Source: Macrotis lagotis
Lineage: Eukaryota; Chordata; Mammalia; Peramelemorphia; Peramelidae
Assembly: GCF_037893015.1 (NCBI RefSeq)
Contig: NC_133666.1
Span: forward strand, 569,178,389 to 569,242,388
DNA length: 64,000 bases
Reading direction: 5' to 3'
The notes under the pieces are model-generated. The model ran no database searches, was not told the DNA's origin, and saw nothing but the letters and a program-made list of their open reading frames with translations. The position numbers and the translations under genes were made by a program. Shown piece by piece: positions 10,016-17,783 of the stretch (position 1 is the stretch's first letter; every line of letters starts with the position of its first letter).

Positions 10016-12452
10016 TTATTAATATGAGGAAAGAAGTATTCAGAAGTAAAATGCTGGGGAGGAGGGATAAGGTGAAAGAAGGGGAAATTACAAATTGAAG
10101 GGAGATAGCACGGAGGGCAAAAAGAAAGAGTAATTATAGGTTTGAATGTGAATGGTATGAACTCTCAAATAGAACAGAAGTGGTTAGCAGAGTAGATTCA
10201 ATGCCAGAATTCAACAATATGCTACATACAAGAAACACATCTGAAGGAGAGGTATAGAAACAGAGTAAAGGTAAATGTCTAGAGCAGAATTTATTATGCT
10301 ACAGCTGAAGCAAAAAAGAAATAAAGCAGGGGGCTGCAATCCTTATCTCAGACAAAACAGTTGCAAAAATAGATCTTATTAGAAGAGATAAAGAAGGAAA
10401 ATATATGCTCCTAAAAGGTATCATAAACAAGGAAGAAATTGCAATACTAAATATATATGCACCAAGCAGAATAACATCCAAATAATTAGAGGAGAAACTG
10501 AATGACTTACTGGAAGGCATAGACAGCAAAACTGCACTGATAGGGGACCTCAACCTCTCTCTCTCAGAATTTGGCATATCTGTTTATAAGAAGGGAGAAA
10601 AGGAGATTAATAGAATGTTAGAAATTGTAGACATGTTAGAACTCTGGAGAAAATTCAATGGGGATAGAAAGGAATAAACCTTTTTTCTTGCAGTACATGG
10701 ACCTAAGCAAACATTGTCCATGTATTAGGGCAGAAAGACTTTAAAATCAAATGTAGAAAGGCAGAAATATTGAGTACATACTTTCAGATAATGATACAAC
10801 AAAAAGCACGTGCACTAAAGGGCCATAATGAGATAGGATCAAAATTAATTGGAAATTGTATAAATTAATCTTAAAAAAATGAATGGATAAAGCAACAAAT
10901 CATAGTAAGAATTGATGATTTCTTCCATTAAATTGAAACCAAGGTGACAAAGTTCCAAAACTTATAGAAGAAAGCTAAGCAGTTATTAGGAGATATATTA
11001 TAACTTCCAATGCTTACATGAAGAATATAGAGAATGATGAGATCAATGAACTGTGCAAGCAACTAAAATATTAGAGACAGAAAAAATTAAAATTACCAAT
11101 TAAATACCAGATTAGAAATACTGAAAATGAAATGTGAAATTAATAAAATGTAAAGCAAGAAAACAAAGAAAAAATAAATAAAACCAAGAGTTGGTTTTAT
11201 GAAAAAACCAACAAAAAAGATAAAACTTTGGTTGTTTTGATTTTAAAAAGATAAAAGAAAATCAGATTACTAGTAACAATAATGAAACAGGTGAATTCAC
11301 CACTAGTCTGAGAAAATTAAAGTAAAAATTCAGAATTATTTTGCAGAACTCCATGCCAATAAATTTGATAATCTAATTGAAATGGATTAATATTTACAAA
11401 AACATAAACTATATAGGTTAACAGCAAAGAAATTTTAAAAACTTAAATAGCACTAGCTGAGAAAAACGAAATTCAGCAAACCATCAATGAACTCCCTAAG
11501 AAAAAAATCTCCAATATAAGATAGGGTCATAAATGAACTACCAAATATTCAAGTATAAGTTGGTTCCAATTCTATATAAATTTTAAAAAAAATACGTAAT
11601 CAAAGAACTCTGACAAATTCCTCCCATGACATCAATTTGATGCTGATACCTAACCATAAAGAGCCAAAACAGAAAAGAATTACATAGATCAATTTTCCTG
11701 TTTTGGCTCTTTATGGTTAGGTATCAGCATCATTTTTACATATAATATTAGTAAGTCATCACTAGGATAATATACCCTATGATCAAGCAGGATTTATTCC
11801 AGGAATGCAAGGTTATCTCAATATTAGAAAAACTGTCAGTTTATTTACTATATCAAAAACAAAATTAACAGAAATCATAAGAATATCTAAATAGATACTG
11901 TAAAAGCAATTGACAAAATAAAACACCCTTCCCTACTAAAATACATTAGAGATCATAGTAGTAATAGATTGTTCCTTAAAATGATCTGCAGTATCTCTCT
12001 GAACCCACCAATAAGCATTATATGTAATGGGGATAAATTAGAAGCATTCCCAATAAGATTAAGGGTGCAACAGGAATGCCAATTATCATCAGTATTATTC
12101 AATATTGTATGAGAAATGCTAACTTTAGTAATAAAAAAATAAAAAGAAATTGAAGAAATTAAAATCAGAAATGAAGAAACAAATTCTCACTCTTTGAAGA
12201 TGATATGATGGGATACTTAGAGAACCTAGAAAATCATCTTAAAAACTACTGGAAAAATTTACAACTTTACGAAAGGCATGGGATATTAAATAAACCCATA
12301 TAAATCCTCAGTATTTCTGTGTATTACTAACAAGATCCTGCAGAAAGAGAGAGAAACAAAATTCCCATTTAAAATAACTTAACACAACATAAAGTACTAG
12401 GGAGTTGACTAGCCAAGGCAGACAGAGAAACTATATGAAAACAAGTATATAA
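10016..12452 (+). mobile_element. decayed L1 ORF2, sense orientation, 3'-truncated or interrupted
   Basis: Order on the plus strand: an endonuclease start near 10140 ('gtttgaatgtgaatggtatg', Asn-Val-Asn-Gly-like), an EN region to about 10800, then RT-like text with 'atcaagcaggatttattcca' near 11780 (DQAGFIP-type motif). Many stops are present. It ends at 12452, where an oppositely oriented L1 3' end begins. It contains the 35-bp inverted repeat at 11638-11732. Confidence 0.7.
11638..11732. repeat. perfect 35-bp inverted repeat with 25-base spacer
   Basis: The left arm 11638-11672 is the exact reverse complement of 11698-11732. The loop is 11673-11697. The left arm fits the L1 ORF2 reading ('LIPNHKEPK'-like). 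The right arm replaces the expected following ORF2 text, so the right arm is the added copy. Confidence 0.95.
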
Positions 12453-12585
12453 AACACTTTTCTTTATTTTTAAATATATAAATATTTTATGTGTTTTCCA
12501 CTGTTTTAAAATAGTAGTTTCTACTTCTCAATTTTCTGTAAAGTTTTGGATTTTACAATTCACCCCCCGTATACCTCACAGACAG

Positions 12586-12739
12586 TTTTTTTTTTTTTTT
12601 TTTTTTTTTTGCAAAGGTTGAGTGACTTGCCCAGTTCACACAGCTAGGTAATTATTTAGTGTCTGAGGATGAATTTGAACCCAGGTCCTCCTGATTCTAG
12701 GGCCAGTGCTTTATCCTCTGCTCCACCTAACTGTCCCCC
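12586..12739 (-). mobile_element. WSINE1-like SINE, antisense
   Basis: A long T tract (the A tail in reverse) leads into 'gtgacttgcccagttcacac', 'gaatttgaacccaggtcctc' and 'ccacctaactgtcccc'. It is nested in the L1 3' region. Confidence 0.85.
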
Positions 12740-14361
12740 TAGAAGGCAATCTGATAATCTTTACATTGTTTCCGTGCTATGCATTGATCAAAACTGAATA
12801 TGTTGAGAGAAAAAAATAACATATCCTTGAGGAAGAAGTAAAATATTAGAGAGAACACAATTAGGAAGTACAGAAGACAACTTTAAAAAAAAATGAAGGT
12901 AATAGTCATTGATCTTTGTTCAAACTCCACAGTTCTTTCTGTGGATATGATGGTATCCTCCATCACAGACCCTAAAATTGTCCCTGATTATTTCATTGAT
13001 AAAATGAGCAAGTTAATTAAGATTGATCAACACTCCATGCTGCCATTAAATTGTACAGTATTCTTCAGGTTCTGCTCATCTCACTCAGCATCAGTTAATG
13101 GAAATCTTTGCAGGCTTCTCTGAAATCCCATCCCTCCTGATATCTAATTGAATGATAATGTTCCATAAAATACACATACCACAAATTTTCCAGCCATTCT
13201 ACAGTTGAGGGAGATCCCATCAATTCCAATTCTTTGGCACCACATACAGAGCCACCATGAATAATTTCATTTAAATGATGTTTTTACCCATTTTCATGAT
13301 TTCTGAAGCTTATAGACAGAGTAGTGGCATTGTTGGACCAAAGGGTATGCACATCTTATTGCTCTTTGGGCATAATTCCAAATCGCTCTGCAGAAAGCTT
13401 GGATCAGTTCACAGCTCCATGAACAATTCATTAGTATCCCAGGTTTCCCACATCCCTTCAAACATTGATCCTTGTGCTTTCTAGTCATATTTACCAGTCT
13501 GAATAGTGTGAGGTTGTACCTCAGAGATGGTTTAATTTGAATTTTTCTGATCAGTAAAGATTTAGAGAAATTTTTCATATGAATATAGCTTCAATTTCCT
13601 TGTCTACTAATTGCCTTGGCATATCATTTTAACAATTATCAACTGGGCAATGATTTATTTTTTTATACATCTGATTCTGTTCTCTATGTACTTAATAAAC
13701 AAGTCCTTTGTCAGAAACATTCGTAGTAAAAATTGTTTCCCAATTTATTACATTTCTTTAGATCTTGTTTTGATTTTTAATTTAATGTAATCAAAATTAT
13801 CCAGTTTGGTTTTTCTTCCTTGATCAAAAACTGCTCATCTTTCCATAAATCTGGCAGGGAAACTATTCCATGTCCTTCTAATTTACTTATAATATTCTCT
13901 TTTATATCTAAATTCTGCTGTTTAAATTCTAATTTTATCTTGATATAGGGTATGAGATGTTGGTTTAATTCAAATTTCTGCCATATTATCTTGCAATTTT
14001 CCCCTATTATTTTTATTGAAGAATGAGTTCCTATCCCAGAAGCTGAAATATTTGGGTTTATCCAACAGCAGATTTCTATAATCATTTCTTGCTGTCTCTT
14101 TTGCAACTAGTCTGTTCCACTGATCCACCACTCTTTTTCTTAGCCCATACCAGAGAGTTTTGATTAATGCTTTATAATAAAATTTTAGATCTGGTAAGGC
14201 TAAACCACATTTAGTAGCAATTTTTTTCATTGAATCCCTTGATATTATTGACTTTTTGGTTCTTATAAATATAGTTATAATTTTTCTTGCTCATTAAGTA
14301 AATTTTTGGAAGTTTGATTGGTATGGCACAAAATAAGTAGCAATATAGGTAAATTCCTTTG

Positions 14362-14367
14362 TATCAA
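14362..14367. repeat. provirus target-site duplication, left copy
   Basis: TATCAA precedes the 5' LTR, and TATCAC (22588-22593) follows the 3' LTR; five of six bases match. A 6-bp duplication is usual for betaretroviruses and class II ERVs. The homologous place in the L1 at about 27283-27305 reads through without any insertion. Confidence 0.75.
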
Positions 14368-14402
14368 TGTAAGGGGAAGCTCTGGACCGGGGCCACCCAT
14401 GA

Positions 14403-14416
14403 AGGTCATATGACCT
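14403..14416. promoter_or_regulatory. perfect palindrome AGGTCATATGACCT in U3
   Basis: Two AGGTCA nuclear-receptor half-sites face each other with a 2-bp spacer (inverted repeat 2). The same site is in the 3' LTR at 22205-22218. It could bind a nuclear receptor or, through the central CATATG, an E-box factor; this is inference only. Confidence 0.5.
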
Positions 14417-14557
14417 GGGCCGTGAGACCCCTGGAAGTCTGAACCTGCCTTGTAAGGTATCTTATAGGGTACTGGGACGGCTTCACTAACAGGATGTGGC
14501 TCCGCCCATGGGTTGGAACTTGGGAGGAGCATGTACCCCGGGAAGAAAGGGTTACTG

Positions 14558-14565
14558 GATAAAAG
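14558..14565 (+). promoter_or_regulatory. TATA-like box of the LTR promoter
   Basis: GATAAAAG lies about 50 bases upstream of AATAAA, which would place the transcription start at roughly 14588. Confidence 0.6.
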
Positions 14566-14608
14566 AGCGCTGTGCAAAAGTTCTGGGGGCCATTTTCTGC
14601 TGTTCATG

Positions 14609-14614
14609 AATAAA
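14609..14614 (+). promoter_or_regulatory. AATAAA polyadenylation signal in R
   Basis: It is followed by 'gtaaaccaggctcgtgtgtg', a GT-rich downstream element. In the 3' LTR the equivalent at 22411-22416 would end viral transcripts. Confidence 0.75.
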
Positions 14615-14708
14615 GATGCTGCTGTTGTAAACCAGGCTCGTGTGTGGCTGTGAACTTCCTTCCCATCCCCCAGGGCGGAAGCCGGAGTGCACCCGAAGAC
14701 CTCGGAGA

Positions 14709-14717
14709 GAGGTAAGC
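14709..14717 (+). promoter_or_regulatory. candidate splice donor in U5
   Basis: GAG|GTAAGC with the GT at 14712-14713 is a close match to the vertebrate donor consensus. It is the strongest donor seen before gag. It would place the first intron start inside U5, ahead of the primer site. Use is unproven. Confidence 0.4.
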
Positions 14718-14787
14718 CCGCGGCTAGGCTCATTCTCAAGGCAGAAGCAGGTGCTCGGGTGCACGTTTCAAATGTGCACGTTTCACA

Positions 14788-14805
14788 TGGCGCCCGAACA
14801 GGGAC
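14788..14805 (+). other. primer-binding site 1, tRNA-Lys3
   Basis: TGGCGCCCGAACAGGGAC is the exact 18-base complement of the tRNA-Lys3 3' end as I recall it. It lies 2 bases after the LTR end. Lys3 priming is shared with MMTV and lentiviruses. Confidence 0.95.
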
Positions 14806-14845
14806 CAGGTGCTCGGGTGCACGTTTCAAATGTGCACGTTTCACA

Positions 14846-14863
14846 TGGCGCCCGCACAGGGAC
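14846..14863 (+). other. primer-binding site 2, one mismatch
   Basis: This is the second copy of the primer site within the 58-bp duplication. One base, C for A at position 10, departs from the tRNA-Lys3 complement. A mismatch is expected for a site not copied from the primer tRNA in the last cycle. Confidence 0.85.
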
Positions 14864-14963
14864 TCGAAAGCACTGCATGCTGAGGAGAATCTGAGTCGTA
14901 GCCGACCTTAGCTAGCTGGTCTAGTTAAGAGGAGCCACACACAGTCTTGAATATATATTCAAG

Positions 14964-17048
14964 ATGGGGAAGAATATTAGTCTTCCGGTGGTGGAGCCTG
15001 AAGAAAAGGGAGTTTTAGCTTGCAAACTGTACAAATTATGTAAAAAGAATGGGTTAAAACCCCACCTAAGGCAATGCAAGGAAATTGTGGAAAAGTTATT
15101 TGTTATTTCCCCGTGGGTGGAACATTCGGGAATTGATGGCAAAGGTTGGAGGGTAGTAGGACAGCAAATGAGCTCATATCACCAGGCTGAACCTGAATTT
15201 GTTACCCCCATGGACTTTAAATTCTATAAGGTCATTAGCACATTGTTAGAAGAACCAGAAGAAATAAAGGTGAAAGTGCCGTGCTCATGCCAGGTAGGAC
15301 CTTCCTTGTGTGGGTCAGAAAGAGATGATCAATCTGAGTGTAGTTATGAAGAGGTAGAAGAGAAAGAGACTCCGTTATACCCCTGGAAGGAGTTGCAGCG
15401 GACTCAGGACAGTGAGAGAACTCCCAGAGAAGAGATAGCCTGTTTTGATAGATCTAAAACAGTTTTCAGGGAGGATATGGCCCGTAGTGGGGGCTCGAGA
15501 CTGTATGGGGAACAGTTGCGTTCCCGTGGGAAAAACTTGGGGGAGGAAGTGGGATCATGGCGCAGGGAGTACAAAGAGGCAGAGACCCAATTAAAGAATG
15601 TAAACTTAGGGTCGGAGAAAGAGGCAGAGACCCAATTAAAGAATGTAAACTCAAGGTCGGAGAAAGAGGCAGAGACCCAATTAAAGAATGTAAACTCAAG
15701 GTCGGAGAAAGAGGCGGAGACCCAATTAAAGAATGTAAACTTAGGGTCGGAGCGCCATCTAGTGAGCGAAAATATTATTGCTCCAGTGAGAACTTCTACT
15801 TCTTTACAGATAAGGGATGCGCCTCTCCCTACTTCTAATTCCCTTTTTCATCCAACTCCCCTTGGTTCAGGCACCTCTTCGAAAGGGAGAACTTATCTGA
15901 CATTTTCCGCGAAACCAGTTAAGACAGAACCTAAGAGTACTCAGAAACTAACGTTTTCTATGAAGCCAACTATGACAGAACCTGAGAGTGTTTTGAAAAA
16001 GAGCATTAGAGTAGCAGTTGAAGAGGGAGAGAGGCCAGATTTGGAAGAGTGGGGCTTTCCGCCAGTTTTATGTCCCTTGGAGATTAGCTATGACCCCCAA
16101 GGGAATGAAATAGCTGAACACAAACCACTACCATTCCTACTGATTAAAGAGATAAAGACAGCTGTTAATGAGTATGGTCCTGCTTCTCCTTATGTTAGGC
16201 AGTTAATTACTAATGCTACCATGACTACTCCTTGGACTCCAAATGATTGGAAGGAAATTATGTCTGCAGTCTTATCCCCCGGACAGTATGTTACATATGT
16301 AGTACTTGTTCGTAGGGAGTGTGAAAAATATCTGAAGGGAATGCACGTCCCTGGGCAGGAACAGCGCAATTTTGATCTGGCCATGGGTGAAGGTCCTTTT
16401 TCTAACCCTGACCAACAAATAAATTATGACAAACCTCTTAGGGATGCTGTTACATATATATGGTCACAGGCCTTGTCTCGCCTGGATCCTCCGGGGAAAA
16501 TGAGGGAAAAGTTTTCAAATTTGAAACAAAGGCCAAACGAGAACCCTGCAGATTTCTTAAGCAGGGTCATTGAAACAGTAAAAAGAACCATGGGCACAGG
16601 ACCGGGGGCTGAAATGCTTACTACTCAATTGGTTAGAGAGGGCTTAAGGCCCGCATATCAGCAACTTATTGGGAATTTAGGAAAGGATGCGACTATAGAT
16701 CAAATATTGGATAAATTGATAGATGCCCCCATCAATGATCCTGTACAAGCTATGCAAGGTGCTATTGCTGAATTGGCCAACACGGCTAACACTTCACAAA
16801 GTGCCATTGCTGAATTGGCTAACACAGTGAAGAGTGTCATGGTAGTTACTCAAAAAAGATGTTTTCAATGTGGCCAACTTGGGCATTTCAAAGGACAATG
16901 CAAAGTGAAAAGGCCTATTAGATGTTTTTACTGTGGCAAGTTGGGACATATTGCAAAAGATTGCCGAGCAAAGAAGGGGACCCTTCAGGGAAACGGGGGG
17001 AGGGGCCTCTCTTTTCACAAGAGAGGCCCCGAACAACAAACACAATAG
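14964..17048 (+). CDS. gag: Gag polyprotein (694 aa), intact
   Basis: Structural polyprotein that assembles the particle at the membrane. The ATG sits in 'caagATGg' and starts MGKNIS, a Gly2 myristoylation signal. Residues 1-100 look like a betaretroviral matrix. Residues 100-340 are a charged linker with LYPWKEL at 138-144 (LYPxnL-type, possible ALIX late motif) and four 15-residue repeats (204-263). Capsid follows, with the major homology region at Q522, E526, F531 and R534. Nucleocapsid has two CCHC knuckles, C633-C636-H641-C646 and C654-C657-H662-C667. No PPxY or PTAP late motif is visible. The frame is open throughout. Its end overlaps pro, which is reached by a -1 frameshift at 16988. 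The protein is longer than many betaretroviral Gags because of the linker and repeats. Confidence 0.95.
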   Translation: MGKNISLPVVEPEEKGVLACKLYKLCKKNGLKPHLRQCKEIVEKLFVISPWVEHSGIDGKGWRVVGQQMSSYHQAEPEFVTPMDFKFYKVISTLLEEPEEIKVKVPCSCQVGPSLCGSERDDQSECSYEEVEEKETPLYPWKELQRTQDSERTPREEIACFDRSKTVFREDMARSGGSRLYGEQLRSRGKNLGEEVGSWRREYKEAETQLKNVNLGSEKEAETQLKNVNSRSEKEAETQLKNVNSRSEKEAETQLKNVNLGSERHLVSENIIAPVRTSTSLQIRDAPLPTSNSLFHPTPLGSGTSSKGRTYLTFSAKPVKTEPKSTQKLTFSMKPTMTEPESVLKKSIRVAVEEGERPDLEEWGFPPVLCPLEISYDPQGNEIAEHKPLPFLLIKEIKTAVNEYGPASPYVRQLITNATMTTPWTPNDWKEIMSAVLSPGQYVTYVVLVRRECEKYLKGMHVPGQEQRNFDLAMGEGPFSNPDQQINYDKPLRDAVTYIWSQALSRLDPPGKMREKFSNLKQRPNENPADFLSRVIETVKRTMGTGPGAEMLTTQLVREGLRPAYQQLIGNLGKDATIDQILDKLIDAPINDPVQAMQGAIAELANTANTSQSAIAELANTVKSVMVVTQKRCFQCGQLGHFKGQCKVKRPIRCFYCGKLGHIAKDCRAKKGTLQGNGGRGLSFHKRGPEQQTQ
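15573..15752 (+). repeat. four tandem 45-bp repeats inside gag
   Basis: Units start at 15573, 15618, 15663 and 15708. Each encodes KEAETQLKNVN followed by LGSE or SRSE. Units 1 and 4 share LGSE; units 2 and 3 share SRSE. The length is a multiple of three, so the gag frame is kept. Near-identity of the units suggests recent expansion. Confidence 0.95.
16988..17030 (+). promoter_or_regulatory. gag-pro -1 ribosomal frameshift signal
   Basis: The slippery heptamer G GGA AAC at 16988-16994 is in phase with gag codons. After a 7-base spacer comes a perfect 12-bp stem, 17002-17013 with 17019-17030, and a 5-base loop. Slippage moves reading into the open pro frame. Spacing and stem are textbook for -1 frameshifting. 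Confidence 0.9.
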
Positions 17049-17773
17049 AGGACCAGGGCACGAGGCACAGGGCACAAGGTACTGGGAACCAGGACTCTCA
17101 AACCCGATTGCAAGACACTAGTAACACAGTGAAACATATAAAGCAAGACTCAATGACCTTTATATACCCTAGTAGTCACACAACCCTTCTCACGGAACCG
17201 TACTCTAATAAGGAAATAGAAATAGAGGGACAACCTTATGATAGATTGGTAACTGGTTTGGAAACTAACCACCTCCTAAATGTCCCTTCTCAAGTTATTC
17301 TGGATAATAAGAAGACTATTCTTGTTTCAAACTTACATAATATCCCAATTCCGATTGACCCAGGGAAACCTATAGCCAAGGGGACAAGATTACAAGGCGG
17401 GCATGAAGTAAATATCAATTGGTGTACAAAGATAGAGTTGGCAAGACCTATGTTAGAAGTAATGGTACAGGGAAAAAAGGTCGTGGGGATGATAGATACA
17501 GGGGCAGATAATTCTTGTATCAATATAGATCAATGGGGTGATTGGCCGACTCTAGCAGATCCAATAACGATTTTGGGGGTGGGAGGCAGCCAAGGTGCCC
17601 TGCGATCTGCAAGATATCTACAGTGGTTTTGTCTAGGACATTCAGGACTTTTTAAACCGTTGCAAATTACAGGATTGTCCTATGCACTATGGGGAAGAGA
17701 CCTCATTTCAGCACTAAATTTGCATGTGACCACCCCTGAACATTTAAACTTGTTGGGGTCATTGAACAAGTGA
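16994..17773 (+). CDS. pro: Pro: retroviral aspartic protease with N-terminal extension
   Basis: It is read as Gag-Pro by -1 frameshift; coordinates start at the first codon after slippage and end at TGA 17771-17773. The protease matures Gag and Gag-Pro-Pol. The active-site motif is DTGA (GAT at 17495), after LEVMVQGKKVVGMI. A glycine-rich flap (GVGGSQGA, near 17575) and a GRD motif (LWGRDLI, near 17695) follow. The roughly 150 residues before the protease occupy the place of the betaretroviral dUTPase, but I do not see the usual complete set of dUTPase motifs; a segment with 'NIPIPIDPGKPIAKGTRL' may be a reduced relic. No clear G-patch is seen at the end. The frame is intact. The end overlaps pol. 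Confidence 0.9.
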   Translation, partial: RGEGPLFSQERPRTTNTIEDQGTRHRAQGTGNQDSQTRLQDTSNTVKHIKQDSMTFIYPSSHTTLLTEPYSNKEIEIEGQPYDRLVTGLETNHLLNVPSQVILDNKKTILVSNLHNIPIPIDPGKPIAKGTRLQGGHEVNINWCTKIELARPMLEVMVQGKKVVGMIDTGADNSCINIDQWGDWPTLADPITILGVGGSQGALRSARYLQWFCLGHSGLFKPLQITGLSYALWGRDLISALNLHVTTPEHLNLLGSLNK

Positions 17774-17783
17774 GCTGTCCCCC
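17743..17783 (+). promoter_or_regulatory. pro-pol -1 ribosomal frameshift signal
   Basis: T TTA AAC at 17743-17749 is in phase with pro codons. A GGGG run (17755-17758) can pair with CCCC in 17779-17783 to form a short stem around the pro stop codon. The heptamer is strong; the downstream structure is only a guess. Confidence 0.8.

Larger units (their letters stand above)
12453..14367 (-). mobile_element. L1 3' half, antisense (left part, host of the provirus)
   Basis: It starts with the L1 3' end ('aaatatataaatattttatg') and runs through the 3' untranslated region into the ORF2 C-terminus. Minus-strand frames at 13777-14106 and 13970-14230 include 'LALPDLKFYYKALIKTLWYG' and 'VVDQWNRL', which are hallmarks of the L1 ORF2 C-terminal region. 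Relative to the L1 at 23606-30105, about 2 kb of ORF2 are missing at roughly 14340. The element resumes at 22588 after the provirus. Confidence 0.8.
14368..14785 (+). repeat. 5' LTR (418 bp)
   Basis: It begins TGTAAGGGG and ends GTTTCA. It reads as identical to 22170-22587 over all 418 bases. U3 runs to about 14590 with a TATA-like box at 14558. R is short and holds AATAAA at 14609. U5 follows and ends in a duplicated 12-mer GTGCACGTTTCA (14759-14770 and 14774-14785). No long ORF such as a superantigen gene is present in the LTR. Confidence 0.95.
14748..14863 (+). repeat. 58-bp tandem duplication of U5 end plus primer site
   Basis: Unit 1 is 14748-14805 and unit 2 is 14806-14863. They differ only at one base in the primer site (A in unit 1, C in unit 2). 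Each unit carries two GTGCACGTTTCA 12-mers, CA, and an 18-base primer site. The 3' LTR ends where unit 1's LTR portion ends, so unit 1 is the functional boundary. Confidence 0.95.

Noticed and set aside
14275..14844. 189-codon minus-strand frame across the 5' LTR, repeated as 129 codons over the 3' LTR
   Set aside because: It exists because both LTRs are the same sequence. It has no domain, no start context and no conservation evidence; antisense transcription cannot be judged from sequence.
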